64,000 bases of DNA. Source: Myrica gale. Taxonomy: Eukaryota; Streptophyta; Magnoliopsida; Fagales; Myricaceae. Below the pieces are notes generated by a model that ran no database searches, had not been told where the DNA came from, and worked only from the letters and a program-made list of their open reading frames with translations. The DNA is taken from the NCBI GenBank assembly GCA_963930655.1, contig OZ005600.1, positions 3,165,501 to 3,229,500 of the forward strand. Direction: 5' to 3'. The translations under genes and the position numbers were made by a program. Shown in pieces: positions 35,639 through 48,267 of this stretch. Within the stretch, counting starts at the first letter, position 1; each line of letters starts with the position of its first letter.

Positions 35639-36276
35639 ATGAGGAACATCTCAATGCTCACACCTATCTTCTTCACCATCTTATCCTTCTCCCTCTGTCA
35701 TATCTCGATCGCTATTTCGTTACCTCGTTACGTTGCTGATATTAATATCACAGTCAACTGTGGCAGTTCTGGCAGCTCACGGGCTCAGGACAACCGCATG
35801 TGGATTGGAGACATAGACTCCAAATTCACTCCGCCTGAAGAAAATATCCACAAATCTATTAACTCTACAGCCCAGAGCCAAGGTTCCTTCGATGCTGTCC
35901 CTTACATGACCGCCCGCCTCTCTTATTCCCAATTCACGTATGTGTTTCGGGTCACCTCTGGTCCAAAATTCGTTCGCTTGCACTTTTACCCGGCTCCTAA
36001 TTACTCTGCTAATTTTGTTCGGTATAACGACTCTTTCACTGTCAAGGCGGGTCCCATCACCCTGCTTAGAAACTTCAGTGCTTCCAAACTTGCCACTTAC
36101 TTGGGCAGGGAAACTTTTTACAAAGAGTTCTGCGTCAACGTTACACAGGACCAAAAATTGAATTTAACTTTCATCCCATCTCCAAGTGCTTCCAATGATT
36201 TCTATGCTTTCATCAACGGGATTGAGATTATTTCCATGCCAACAGACCTATATTATCAGCTAAATGGGGAAGGTCT

Positions 36277-37628
36277 TGTTAGATGTATGCCCTCAAAACC
36301 AATTTTTTTATATATAATTATGAGTTAATTATTGTTAATGATTAATCACTTGTATATATTATTTTTGGGTACATGCAATGACATGAGATGTCAAAATTTA
36401 TAATGACATTAGATGTCAAATTTATAATGACATTAGATGTCATATTTATAATGACATTAGATGTCATATTGTTGAGTAACATTGTAGAAAAGTTAGGCCA
36501 ATGATTAATGAATCGGAGGCGGGGAGTATGACTTTTCGGATCCTTGTTGACTCATTTTGTTCTAGACCGAGATACATGATTATGTACAAATAGGTCTACA
36601 CTCGTTGTGCCTCTATAAGATAGAATGATGGACTCCGTCATTGAGGTAGTGACCTTAAGCAGACGAGTGGGTGTAATGTAAGAGTACATGCACTGAACGG
36701 GATCGCATATGAATACCTTCTGGAAATGATCACTGATGTAGAGAATGGTATTCAGCACAATTAGCTTATGTTGTCTTTAGACCTGAGAGAGTTGTGCAGG
36801 TTTGCTTGTTGTGTGCTTGTGTCTTGACTGAGTCATTTGGTGATGATCTTTCGCAGATCAAATATTCCAGACAAAGTCGGGTCTTGTGCATAGTAAGTGG
36901 ATTTGTATAAATTGCTCAATATGGAATCCACCAGTCTCTTGATGAGGCAGTATATTCATTATGTCTGTATATTGTTGGACTCCTGTAAAAACGCTGCGCG
37001 GCGAGATTTTGTGAAAAAGTGTTTTCACTAGTTTTACTTATATAATATATTAAGTAAATATTTGCGAAAAAGTTTTTCGAAAAGTTTTGGAAGTCCGACT
37101 AGGCACAGACTGAGAATTAAGAATTATATGAGCTAGGAACTTAATCGGTGATATTATTCCGGTCCTATTAGCTCATGTGGAATATAGTATGGTGGAAGGA
37201 TAAATAAGCATATAATTGTTAGCAAAAGGGATTTCATAAAAACAGCCTCATTATCTCGGGGGTCAATTGTGATATGTTAATGGACATGATCACAATTTGT
37301 AGAAGCCCATAAATTCGGAATACAGAATATAAGGGGTTAATGAAAAAGAGTTTTTCATGATGTACCTACGGCCGAGATTTGAGATCCCTAAAGATCCCAC
37401 GCTATAGCACAGTTGGGTTCTGAGCCAGCCATTATAAATAGCTCAGAATTCAGTTGAGAGAGAAGGGAATTTCATTTTTCAAAAAGAGAGCTTCTCTCTC
37501 CTCTTTATCTCTCTAGATTCTCTCTCAGCTCAAAACTGTGTGCGTGGATCTGAAGGAGGCAGAACACTTGGACTGCTCTGATTTCAACGATCCAGTCTTC
37601 CGCTGCGCCGGATCCAACGATTCCAACA
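36277..37628 (+). repeat. 5' LTR of the Copia element
   Basis: Starts TGTTAGATGTATGCCC and ends GATTCCAACA, two bases before the primer-binding site. Positions 36377-36470 hold three to four copies of a roughly 24-bp unit. TATAAATAGC near 37432 is a likely TATA box for the element's transcript. Confidence 0.93.
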
Positions 37629-39272
37629 AGTGGTATCAGAGCGAAAAGGTTTGAGAAATCTCACAGTTCCAAGTTAGTTCTCTCAACTTGTTCTTCCCGT
37701 TCTTGGAGATTTGAGATCTGATTAGATGAGATCTGATGCATTTGTTGAGTTGCTTGTTGATTGGGTTGATTCTTGCATGAGATGTGGTTGTGGAACAACA
37801 TGATTCGGGCTGTTGTGTTGTGATTTTTGTGGAAAAATCTCATGAACCCGACGGTAGAAAAACGCAGAGGAGAGAGAAACTCTTGCTCTCTGCTCCGGCC
37901 ACCACCAGTGGCCGGCGTGGGTCAGCTGGCCGGGGACCACGGCTGGTGGTCCCAGGCGAAGCCAGCAGCGGCACCGCTTGGCCTGGCGGCCAGCGGTGGC
38001 CGCAGCTGAGGTGTACCCCGAAAGGGGTACACGGGCTTGGATGGGTTGAGGCCATTCGGCCTCCCCACCGCCTCCCACGGCCAACCCAGGCCGAGAGGAG
38101 GCTGGCCAAAGGTTGGCCGGCGTCTCACCAACCTGAGGGTGGCGGGGCGCGGCCAGGGGCGGCTGGCTGCGCCACTGGGCGCAAGCCCCTGCCCTTTGGG
38201 GCCAAACGGCGCCCAGGGCATGAGATGCCCCGGGTCGCCCGTTTGGGCCTCGGGTAGGGCAATGGTTGCCCTACCCGGCCCACGGTCCAATGGCCCAGCC
38301 CAATAGTTGGGCTGGGTCCATTTTAAAAAAAAAAGAAAAAAAAAGAAAAGAAAAGGGGGGGCTGAACGCTCGGGCCGGGCCCTGTTGGGCCAGCCCATGG
38401 CCGGATGAGATCCGGGCCATGGCAGCCCATGCGTCTTTGGGCTTGGGCCACGGGTTGGACCCGGGCCCGTAACCCAGAAAAATGGTCCGGGTTGGACCCG
38501 GACCACAACCCGGATCCGGTCCGGGTATGACCCGGACCGATACCCACCACCGACCGGGTTGGACCCGGACCGGTGGGTCAACGGGTCAACCCGGTTTGAC
38601 CGGTTGACCGGGTTGACCCGGTTTGACCGGTTGACTTAAAAAAAAAAAAAAACTTAATTTTTTCAAAAGTTTAATATAAGTGTTAAATGGGATTGTTTTA
38701 CAAGAAAATAAATCTCATGGCCTTCCATTGTTGGTATTTGGGATTTTTATTTGATTGATGATTGGTTAAACTAAAATAGTCTCTGGCCGATTGTTGATCT
38801 TATGATTTGTCCTGCATACTTCTTGAGAAGATAAGTGAGTGTATGAGTTGTGGGAAGTGTTGACTAAAATAGCAGCGCCGACCCATCACAAAATTACATG
38901 TCATTTAGACGATGGTTGCACTTAACCAGATAAACGCGTCCACTAAAATAGTGAAGATGGTGTTTATATTGGTGGCCAAAAGAAATATCAAGAATCATGA
39001 AATTTGTATATGTATGATATACAACATGTGATGTGATCATGATAAGTAGATGTTACTTGCTTTTATAAGTTGTGCCATGATTACTAAAATAGGATTATGT
39101 GCATGTAAGTTGAAAGTTCTTGATACCCACTGCAAACACTGAATATAAATGTTATATTCTGTTTTTCATTTGGTTGTTGTGATTCAGTGGGAGGAACCAT
39201 TAGCTATTAAAAACCCTATGCTAATGGATTGTTAATATACTTGTGAATTTTCTTTCTTATATTTGCAGATTC
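37629..39272 (+). other. GC-rich untranslated leader of the Copia element
   Basis: The PBS at 37631-37642 is followed by a 1.6-kb leader. The 37850-38640 part is very GC-rich, with dense variants of GGGTTGGACCCGG and GGTTGACCGG, forming many overlapping inverted motifs up to a poly-A at 38638. Large open frames on both strands here follow from base composition. TTGCAG at 39263-39268 looks like a splice acceptor just before the first ATG. Confidence 0.6.
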
Positions 39273-42200
39273 ATGATGCCTAACCCAATATCTAGAGTTA
39301 TAGATGATAACAAACAGACTGGGTCAAACTTCCTTGATTGGAAGAGAAATCTTATGATAGTACTCACTGAGGATAAAACCGCTCACGTCCTCGAGGAAGA
39401 GGACAAGAGTGAAGCAGATAAAAAGGCTAAAGGAAATTGTTTCCACTGCGGCAAACCAGGTCACTGGAAATGGAATTGCCGTGTGTATCTTGTTTCTTTG
39501 AAGCAAAAGAAGCCTTCTGAAGGTATACTTGTCATTGAAATGAATTTAGTAGATTTTCCATTAAATTCGTGGTGTGTCGATTCAGGCACAACGTCTCATA
39601 TTTGCAATATGTTGCAAGGGTTTAAAGAAACCCGGAGACTAGAGGAAGGGGAAGTCATCCTAAAGATGGGGACGTCTGCAAGTGTTGCAGCGACCGCCAT
39701 AGGAACTTTTCACTTAAGTCTACAAGGGAATAAAGTTATACTTTTGAAAGATTGTCTATATGTACCAGAATGTCGTAGAAACTTAATTTCTGTTTCAAAA
39801 CTTGGAATATCTGGATATTCCCTTTTCTTTAATACTAAACTTGTTATTAAGTTTCACAATCAGTTTATTGCTTCTGGTACTATGATAGATGGTCTTTATG
39901 TTTTAGAAAATGTTGTAGACTCTGTGAATAATATAGAGAATGATGCAGATACCAGTGTAAAAACTCTCAAGAGAAAGAGGGATGTTAATCCCACTTACTT
40001 GTGGCATCTAAGACTTGGTCATGCTAATCTTGATAGGATCAACAGATTAGTGAGGGATGGGCCATTAGACCTTGTGAAGGTTGAGCCATACCCAACTTGC
40101 GAGCCTTGCTTGCAAGGAAAGATGACAAAGAATCCTTTTAGAGGAAAAGGAACTAGAGCCACAAAGTTGTTAGAGTTAGTTCACACTGATGTATGTGGTC
40201 CTTTTAACCACATAGCCAGAGGAGGGTTCTCATATTTCATCACCTTCATTGATGATTATTCCAGGTATGGTTATCTATACCTGATGAGACACAAATCTGA
40301 ATCTTTTGAAAAGTTCAAAGAATTTCAGAGTGAAGTTGAGAATCAACTGGAAAGGGGTATTAAGATATTCCGGTCTGATAGAGGAGGTGAATATCTCTCC
40401 GGAGATTTTCAATCTCATCTCAGAGAGAAAGACATCATATCTCAATTGACTCCCCCTGCTACGCCACAACATAACGGTGTTGCAGAAAGAAGAAACCGAA
40501 CACTATTAGATATGGTTCGGTCAATGATGAGCATGTCACAATTACCTGTTAATTTTTGGGGTTACGCCTTAGAGACAGCTGTTTATATTCTAAACAGGAT
40601 ACCCACTAAGTCTGTTCCTAATACTCCATATGAGATATGGACTGGTAAAAAGCCAAGTCTGAAACATTTTAGAGTATGGGGATGTCCAGCTCACGTTAAA
40701 AGGTTTGATGTGGAGAAGCTAGGGTCGAGGACTGAAAAATGTTTGTTTGTGGGTTACCCCAAAAGATCAACTGGTTATTACTTTTATAACCAAAAGGATC
40801 AAAAAGTAATTGTAAGTAGGAATGCGATATTCCTAGAAGATGAGTACAGCCTAAGTGATGGGAAAAGCAGAATTGTTCTGGATGAACAGTCAGCTGAACC
40901 AGAAACTATGGCAGATAAGATTGAGGATGAAAGGGATATAACTGAACCCACAATTGAGTCTGAAGAGTTCAGAACTCAAGAGCCTAGACGCGGTAAAAGA
41001 ATTCATAAGCCTCCAGTTAAATATACTTTGATAAATGAGATTTGTCAAATGCAATCGGAGGGATTGGATGATGATCCATATACTTACCAAGAGGCTGTTA
41101 GTGACAATGATGCAGCACACTGGAAGATAGCGATGGAATCGGAAATGGACTCCATGTACTCCAATGAGGTCTGGACCCTTGTTGATCAACCAGAAGGCGT
41201 CAAGCCTATAGGTTGTAAATGGGTATTCAAAAGAAAACGTGGATCTAGTGGAGAGGTAGAGACCTTTAAAGCTAGACTGGTTGCAAAAGGTTATACTCAA
41301 AAATATGGTATTGACTATGAGGAAACTTTTTCACCAGTAGCTATGATGAAGTCCATTAGAATCCTGTTGTCAATCGCCGCTCATTATTATTATGAGATTT
41401 GGCAGATGGATGTGAAAACCGCATTTCTGAATGGGTACATCCAAGAGGAGATTTATATGGAACAACCTGAAGGTTTCCTTTCTCCTGGACAAGAATCTAA
41501 AGTGTGCAAACTGAACAAGTCAATTTATGGACTAAAACAGGCATCACGTTGCTGGAACATCCGTTTTGATGAGATGATCAAATCGTTTGGTTTCTCACAA
41601 AACATGGATGAATCTTGTGTTTACAAGAGGATTAGTGGGAGTTCAGTAATGTTCCTTATTTTATATGTTGATGATATTCTACTCATGGGAAATGACATCG
41701 GTGTAATGTCATCAGTGAAAGTGTGGTTAGCGAACCATTTTTCAATAAAAGACATCGGGGAAGCGTCCTACATTCTCGGGATCAAAGTGTTTAGAAACCG
41801 AGAAAAGAGGCTTTTAGGACTTTCACAAGCCCACTACATTGACAAGATATTGGCGCGGTACAACATGCAGGATGCCAAGAAAGGGTTCTTGCCCTTTAGG
41901 CATAATATTCATCTCTCTAAGACGATGTCTCCTAAGACACATGAAGAGAGAGATAAGATGAGGAAGTTTCCTTATGCTTCGGCTGTAGGAAGCCTCATGT
42001 ATGCTATGCTCTGTACAAGGCCAGATATCAGTCATGCAGTAAGTGTTGTGAGTAGATATCAGTCAAACCCAGGCCCTGAGCACTGGACAGCGGTTAAGCA
42101 TATTCTCAAATACTTGAGAAGGACCAAACACTATTTTTAGTGTGTGGTGGAGAGGATATGCTAATTGTCCAGGGATACACAGATTCAGATTTTCAATCAG

Positions 42201-42652
42201 ATATTGATGATAGAAGATCTACATCTGGATTTGTGTTTACATTGGGTAAAGGAGCAGTGAGTTGGAGAAGTTTAAAGCAGAACACCACTGCTGACTCCAC
42301 TACTGAGGCGGAATATGTTGCTGCCAGCGAATCTGCAAAGGAAGCTGTGTGGATACGTAAATTCATACAAGAGCTTGAAGTTGTCCCTTCAATTGAGTCC
42401 CCAATCACCATTTATTGTGACAACAATGGTGCGATAGCACAGGCGGTGGAACCTCGGGCTCATCAAAGGACAAAACACATAGAAAGAAAATTTCATCTTA
42501 TTCGAGACATTGTGAATCGGGGTGATGTAGTGATGGCTAAAGTAGCATCAGCTGAGAACATCGCAGACCCGTTCACTAAACCGTTGACTCAGAGAGTGTT
42601 TGAGAAACATTTAGAGTCTATGGGTGTTAAATACATGTCTGATTGGTATTGA
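39273..42652 (+). pseudogene. Copia gag-pol polyprotein, defective
   Basis: The frame starts at ATG 39273 and runs to TAG at 42140, then continues in another frame from 42140 to 42652. In order: only about 45 residues of gag, a CCHC zinc knuckle ([14 protein letters not shown], about 39438-39479), protease DSGTTSH (about 39579), integrase HHCC and the D, D, E catalytic residues (about 40187, 40375, 40485), reverse transcriptase with YVDD (about 41666), and RNase H. Most of the capsid region is absent between the start and the knuckle without breaking the frame. The 42140 break is a one-base shortfall in a T-run. Function would have to be supplied in trans. Confidence 0.92.
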
Positions 42653-42667
42653 GTGCAAGTGGGAGAC

Positions 42668-44020
42668 TGTTAGATGTATGCCCTCAAAACCAATTCTTTT
42701 ATATATAATTATGAGATAATTATTGTTAATGATTAATCACTTGTATATATTATTTTTGGGTACATGCAATGACATGAGATGTCAAAATTTATAATGACAT
42801 TAGATGTCAAATTTATAATGACATTAGATGTCATATTTATAATGACATAAGATGTCATATTGTTGAGTAACATTGTAGAAAAGTTAGGCCAATGATTAAT
42901 GAATCGGAGGCGGGGAGTATGACTTTTCGGATCATTGTTGACTCATTTTGTTCTAGACCGAGATACATGATTATGTACAAATAGGTCTACACTCGTTGTG
43001 CCTCTATAAGATAGAATGATGGACTCCGTCATTGAGGTAGTGACCTTAAGCAGACGAGTGAGTGTAATGTAAGAGTACATGCACTGAACGGGATCGCATA
43101 TGAATACCTTCCGGAAATGATCACTGATGTAGAGAATGGTATTCAGCACAATTAGCTTATGTTGTCCTTAGACCTGAGAGAGTTGTGCAGGTTTGCTTGT
43201 TGTGTGCTTGTGCCTTGACTGAGTCATTTGGTGATGATCTTTCGCAGATCAAATATTCCAGACAAAGTCGGGTCTTGTGCATAGTAAGTGGATTTGTATA
43301 AATTGCTCAATATGGAATCCACCAGTCTCTTGATGAGGCAGTATATTCATTATGTCTGTATATTGTTGGACTCCTGTAAAAACGCTGCGCGGCGAGATTT
43401 TGTGAAAAAATGTTTTCACTAGTTTTACTTATATAATATATTAAGTAAATATTTGCGAAAAAGTTTTTCGAAAAGTTTTGGAAGTCCGACTAGGCACAGA
43501 CTGAGAATTAAGAATTATATGAGCTAGGAACTTAATCGGTGATATTATTCCGGTCCTATTAGCTCATGTGGAATATAGTATGGTGGAAGGATAAATAAGC
43601 ATATAATTGTTAGCAAAAGGGATTTCATAAAAACAGTCTCATTATCTCGGGGGTCAATTGTGATATGTTAATGGACATGATCACAATTTGTAGAAGCCCA
43701 TAAATTCGGAATACAGAATATAAGGGGGTTAATGAAAAAGAGTTTTTCATGATGTACCTTCGGCCGAGATTTGAGATCCCTAAAGATCCCACGCTATAGC
43801 ACAGTTGGGTTCTGAGCCAGCCATTATAAATAGCTCAGAATTCAGTTGAGAGAGAAGGGAATTTCATTTTTCAAAAAGAGAGCTTCTCTCTCCTCTTTAT
43901 CTCTCTAGATTCTCTCTCAGCTCAAAACTGTGTGCGTGGATCTGAAGGAGGCAGAACACTTGGACTGCTCTGATTTCAACGATCCAGTCTTCCGCTGCGC
44001 CGGATCCAACGATTCCAACA
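42668..44020 (+). repeat. 3' LTR of the Copia element
   Basis: Near-identical partner of the 5' LTR. It is followed immediately by the second GGTCT target copy and the resumed receptor-kinase coding sequence. Confidence 0.93.
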
Positions 44021-45500
44021 GGTCTACCATGGATCCAACAAACTGCTCTGTACTACATGAAGGAAAGCATGGCATTTGAGAAGGTTTTTCGGCTAAACGT
44101 TGGAGGCGGCTTTCTATCACCGACACAAGACACCGGCATGTTCAGAGAATGGTCTGATGACCATAACTATGTGATGAGTGACAGCGTGATCCCTAGTAAT
44201 GTATCTTTGAATCCCCATTACGTCATAATACCAAATTAGACAGCACCAGATGATATCTATCGGTCTGCAAGGTCCATGGGTCCGCACAGCAACCAGAATT
44301 TACTTAATAATTTGACGTGGAAATTACCCGTTTTGGATTCGGGATTCAATTATCTGGTGAGACTCCATTTCTGCGAATTAGAGACTGAAATAACCGGTCC
44401 CGGCCAAAGGCAATTCATTATCTACATAGATAATGAGACGGCTCTTGATAGGGCTGATATAATGATTTGGAGCGGCGGTGCTAAGGATGAGCCTGTGTAC
44501 AAAGACTTCGTTGTATGGATCCAGGCCGGTGAGCCTAATCTCTTCATTGCTCTACATCCTCGAGAAGCAACTGATGCTATCAACGATGCCATTCTAAATG
44601 GGATCGAACTATTAAAACTGTTCGACCATGAGAACCTTGCTGGGACAAACCCTCCCAATGTGTCCTCTCCGGGTCAGGATCAACAGCCCGCCTCTACAGC
44701 CAACATGTCCAAGATAAGCAAAACAGTATCCATAGCCATTGGAAGTGTTTCGGGCTTCTCAGTCCTGCTCGCTCTAGCCTGCTGCGCGGCTCTCTGGAAG
44801 CAAAGGAGGATGAAGCACTATGGTTCTTACTACCCACTATCGAAGTGTTGGTGCTGGCCTGACCACAGCAAGGGAAAGTCAACGAGGACAAAAGCGTCGT
44901 CACTGCCTGATGAACTATGTCGCCACTTCTCACTAAAAGAAATCAAAATCGCATCCAACACCTTCCAGGAAGAATTAATTGTCGGCCGAGGTGGCTTTGG
45001 CGACGTATTCAAGGGTTTCATTGATCACAATGATCAGGGTACTATGATCGTGGCAATCAAGCGCTTGAACCCTGAGTCAAAACAAGGTGCACGTGAGTTT
45101 TGGAGAGAGATCGATCTGCTCTCCCATCTTCGCCATGTCCACCTCGTCTCTCTCATCGGATACTGCGACGATGACAACGAGATGATCCTCGTCTACGACT
45201 ACATGACCAACGGCACGCTCCGCGACCAACTCTACGACACCGACAACGATTCCATTCAATGGAAACAGAGGCTCGAGATTTGCATCGGAGCCGCGCGTGG
45301 GTTAAACTACCTGCACACGGGAGCGGAGCGCCCAATTATCCACCGTGACGTGAAGACGACGAATATTCTGTTGGACGATAAATGGGTGGCCAAAGTTTCG
45401 GATTTCGGGTTGTCCAGAATGGGGTTGGATAATAGTGCGGTCAGTACAGCCGTGAAGGGTACGTGGGGCTATTTGGATCCAGAATATGCAAGACGTCAAC

Positions 45501-45792
45501 TGGCGGAGCCAGAATTTGTGTACAGGGGGCAGAAACGAAATTTTTTTAAAATAATATGATTAAAAATAAATATTAATTATTATGTGAAAAAAAATTTTAA
45601 ATAAGATTTCAATATATCAATATTTTTTAATAACTGAAGACAAATATGCAAAAAAAAAAAAATTAGGAGGGAGGGGGGACACGAATTAATATCAGGGAGG
45701 GGTAGGATGTAAGGATACTCATAATTTTTTTTTATTTTTTAGAACTGAGGGGGGCAGCTGCCCCCCCGCGCCCCCCCTTCCCTCCGCCCCTG
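45501..45792. mobile_element. non-autonomous hAT insertion in the kinase domain
   Basis: A 292-bp AT-rich insert with a GC-rich right end. The left end is TGGCGGAGCCAGAATTT; the right end read in reverse is CAGGGGCGGAGGGAAGG, the common plant hAT terminus. CGTCAAC is duplicated at 45494-45500 and 45793-45799, and removing the insert and one copy rejoins the conserved kinase frame. The left terminus appears to lack a few bases. The right end closely resembles that of the element at 61543-62522. Confidence 0.85.
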
Positions 45793-46344
45793 CGTCAACA
45801 GCTGACCGAAAAATCTGACGTGTACTCGTTTGGGGTGGTACTGTTCGAAGTTTTATGTGCCCGAAAAGCATTAAATTCTAAACTGGAGGATGATCAAAAG
45901 AATTTGGCCAATTGCGCCCGAAAATGCATAGAGAGTGGGACCATCGGTGAAATAATTGATCCATATCTGAAAGGAAAAATTGCCCCAGAGTGTTTTAAGG
46001 TATACGTGGCGGTCGCGGAGAGTTGCGTTCGCGATGCCGGAATTGATCGGCCCACGATGAATGATGTGATGGAAAAGCTCGATTTTGCCTTGGAGCTCCA
46101 AAACAATGCGGATGCCGCGAAAGAGAAAACCAGTCCTGGTGATGAACATACGTATCCGGAGGTGCTATCATTCCATGTTGGCGGTACTACAGGGGCTCCT
46201 ATGTGCGCTAGCTTTCACGGTAGACACGTGTGGGAAGACGATAGTGGTACCGGGTTAACCACGACTGCTGAGATGACCAACCTAAGTCTCGATTCTGATA
46301 TCCATCAAGACGTCCTCAGGGACACCTCTGAGTCTAAATTTTAG

Positions 46345-48052
46345 GTTTATTTTGTGTTTTCCCAAAACTTTGGGTGCATCTCTTAAATTGATCATGGTTT
46401 GATTGGGTTAAAATAGGTGAAAATAAAATATTATGTCACTAAAAAAATGAAGGAAAAAAATGATAGCACCTCCGGTCTTGCTTTTTCAAATATATGTTGT
46501 AGTAATGTCGGGATCTTTATTTTGATATAATAGTGTGGTCGAATAATGCTCCCTTCCCACTGTAATAATACTGTTTTCGATGGCAGTAGTACTACTCTGC
46601 ATTCATTTTTTTTTCCCTGGAAAAGGAAACATTTTTAACTAATATCAACGTGCAATTGGTTTGGAAGCCAGATCTTTACAATGAAGTTGGATAAATCGCT
46701 AGAACAAACCTAGGTCCATAATCAAAACCCCAAGGCTTTTGGGTACCACCTAAGCAACCCGGCCCTCAAGTTCTCAACCAACAAGTAAAATATATATATC
46801 GTAATAAGTGCGGTAAAACATGATCCCTGAACAAATCCAAACCCGATCCCATTTTTTCAATAGTTCAGTCTTAGAGAATTTTTGGGTGAAAGGTTTAAAG
46901 TTCAGTTTGTAGTTTATGTTCAATTTTTGTTTTTGGTTAGATATAAAACTTTATTTTTCTTGATTAATTTGGGAAAGCATAATTAAGAACCACAAATTTT
47001 AGAGGATATAATAAGTGGATTTATTGGGTTAATCCATACACTGTCTTAAAGAGCCAAACTCTTAAAAAAGGTATAAAATTTTTATAAGTAACTCTAGAAT
47101 CATTCGCGACAAGTTCATGTTACCAATTTATTAACTTTTTAGATATAAATATTTACTAATTAAAAACTGTAACATGATATTTAACTTGGCTTGATAAATT
47201 AATTAACTAAATTAGAAAATAAGAATATAACTCAACTTCAAGCTCGGAATTCGGGTATAGTTGTTTTGTTTTTTTGTTTTGCTCGTTTTATAATGACGAA
47301 TACCGATTGATGCCGTAGGCCTCCTCCAATTATTTAGCAATACTAATAATTGAGCTTAATGGGCCAGACTTCTATTCTTTCTCGTTCTGTCGTTTGCTGT
47401 CCCAATAAAGCTCACACGAAATTTATTAAAGACTTGGAAAAGTAGAGAAACGGGACCCACTTTTTATGTTAAAGGTGGGGTAAAGCTGAGTAGTGGAACA
47501 CTAGACAAGCAAAGCAGACTGTACGATGCGTGGGGCGTGGATCGCGTGAAACTGTGGAGGCCAGCTGCTCAAGCCACGTAATAAAGTAAATACATATAAT
47601 TTATACCCAATAATTCTCAATAGTTCTCTGATCACTAAAGAAACCTTTGAAACACTATTATCCAGTACTCGATGCTCCGGTACGCTACGATCGTTGAGAT
47701 CCCGTCAAATTCTGAAGGGATTTATATTAAGGAATTTCCATGAAGAAAATCAAGTTTAAGAGGGCAGCTTCCATTACTTTATCTATTTGAACTACGTTTC
47801 CTTGATTAGCGTGCATGATCATCCGCCCGAGATAGCGTAAATTTTTTTTGGAGATTATAGATCAACTTTTGTGAGTGCATCCCAAAATTGTTGTTTCATC
47901 GTAATTGGTTAGGGGCTAATAATTGGAGCGGGAAACACAACCCAGAATATATGTATAGAATGACAGAAATGCAACTACTTTTGCCCAGTATTTGCTATTG
48001 TTTTCTCCTCCCGAAAGGACCACCAGATCCCTACTAATCTTCTGTCATATAC
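46345..48052. other. intergenic, no gene seen
   Basis: AT-rich DNA downstream of the disrupted receptor kinase. It contains short AT microsatellite tracts near 46788 but no recognisable gene or complete element. Confidence 0.5.
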
Positions 48053-48267
48053 TAGCAGTGCCTTTACTTTATTCGACCCAAAAGAAAATTCTTCCATGGA
48101 TGGAAAGTAATTAGATACAATAAACTGCAATACTTTTCTAGCTCATTTTGGGTCCATCCTATTCTGTCGGTCATCACTGATCTCAACTTTACTCCCAGTA
48201 TAAGTACAGCCCTCAAGTTAGGCTATGCGTGAGCCACGGAAGTGCGTGAGTACATAAAAGTAAGAAA
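48053..48267 (+). promoter_or_regulatory. conserved core promoter of RALF-like gene B
   Basis: Aligns with 22267-22470 upstream of RALF-like gene A. TATAAGTACA at 48199 lies about 70 bp upstream of the ATG. Confidence 0.6.

Larger units (their letters stand above)
36277..44020 (+). mobile_element. Ty1/Copia LTR retrotransposon (7744 bp, TSD GGTCT)
   Basis: The LTRs are 36277-37628 and 42668-44020 (1352 and 1353 bp) and begin TGTTAGATG. By eye they differ at only about a dozen positions, so the insertion is recent. The 5-bp duplication GGTCT lies at 36272-36276 and 44021-44025. A PBS complementary to initiator tRNA-Met (TGGTATCAGAGC) follows the 5' LTR at 37631, and a purine tract (AGTGGGAGA) precedes the 3' LTR. 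Domain order protease, integrase, reverse transcriptase, RNase H identifies Copia. The gag region is mostly missing and pol has a frame break at 42140, so this copy is defective. Each LTR has a short tandem array around AATGACATTAGATGTCA. Confidence 0.96.
35639..46344 (+). pseudogene. CrRLK1L (FERONIA/MEDOS-like) receptor kinase, disrupted by two transposons and a stop codon
   Basis: Gene pieces are 35639-36276, 44026-45500 and 45800-46344. Their summed length is 2658 nt, exactly 886 codons, so the original single-exon frame is kept apart from the insertions. Features in order: signal peptide (about 1-25), malectin-like ectodomain, transmembrane helix (about 447-471), Cys-rich juxtamembrane (CWCW), and kinase with GRGGFG loop (533-538), VAIK lysine (about 558), HRDVKTTNILL and DFGLSR (672-674). 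A 7.7-kb Copia element sits in the ectodomain at codon 213, codon 284 is TAG (44237-44239), and a 292-bp hAT element sits after DPEYARRQ in the kinase. An intact homologue is at 58705. The nonsense codon and two insertions make a functional product unlikely. Confidence 0.92.

Noticed and set aside
37784-38581. Long open frames (up to 219 aa) in the Copia leader
   Set aside because: They arise from GC-rich repeats on both strands inside the untranslated leader, with no domain and no plausible start context.
39243-39272. Extension of the Copia polyprotein to 39243
   Set aside because: The codon there is GTG. The first ATG in frame is at 39273, just after an acceptor-like TTGCAG.
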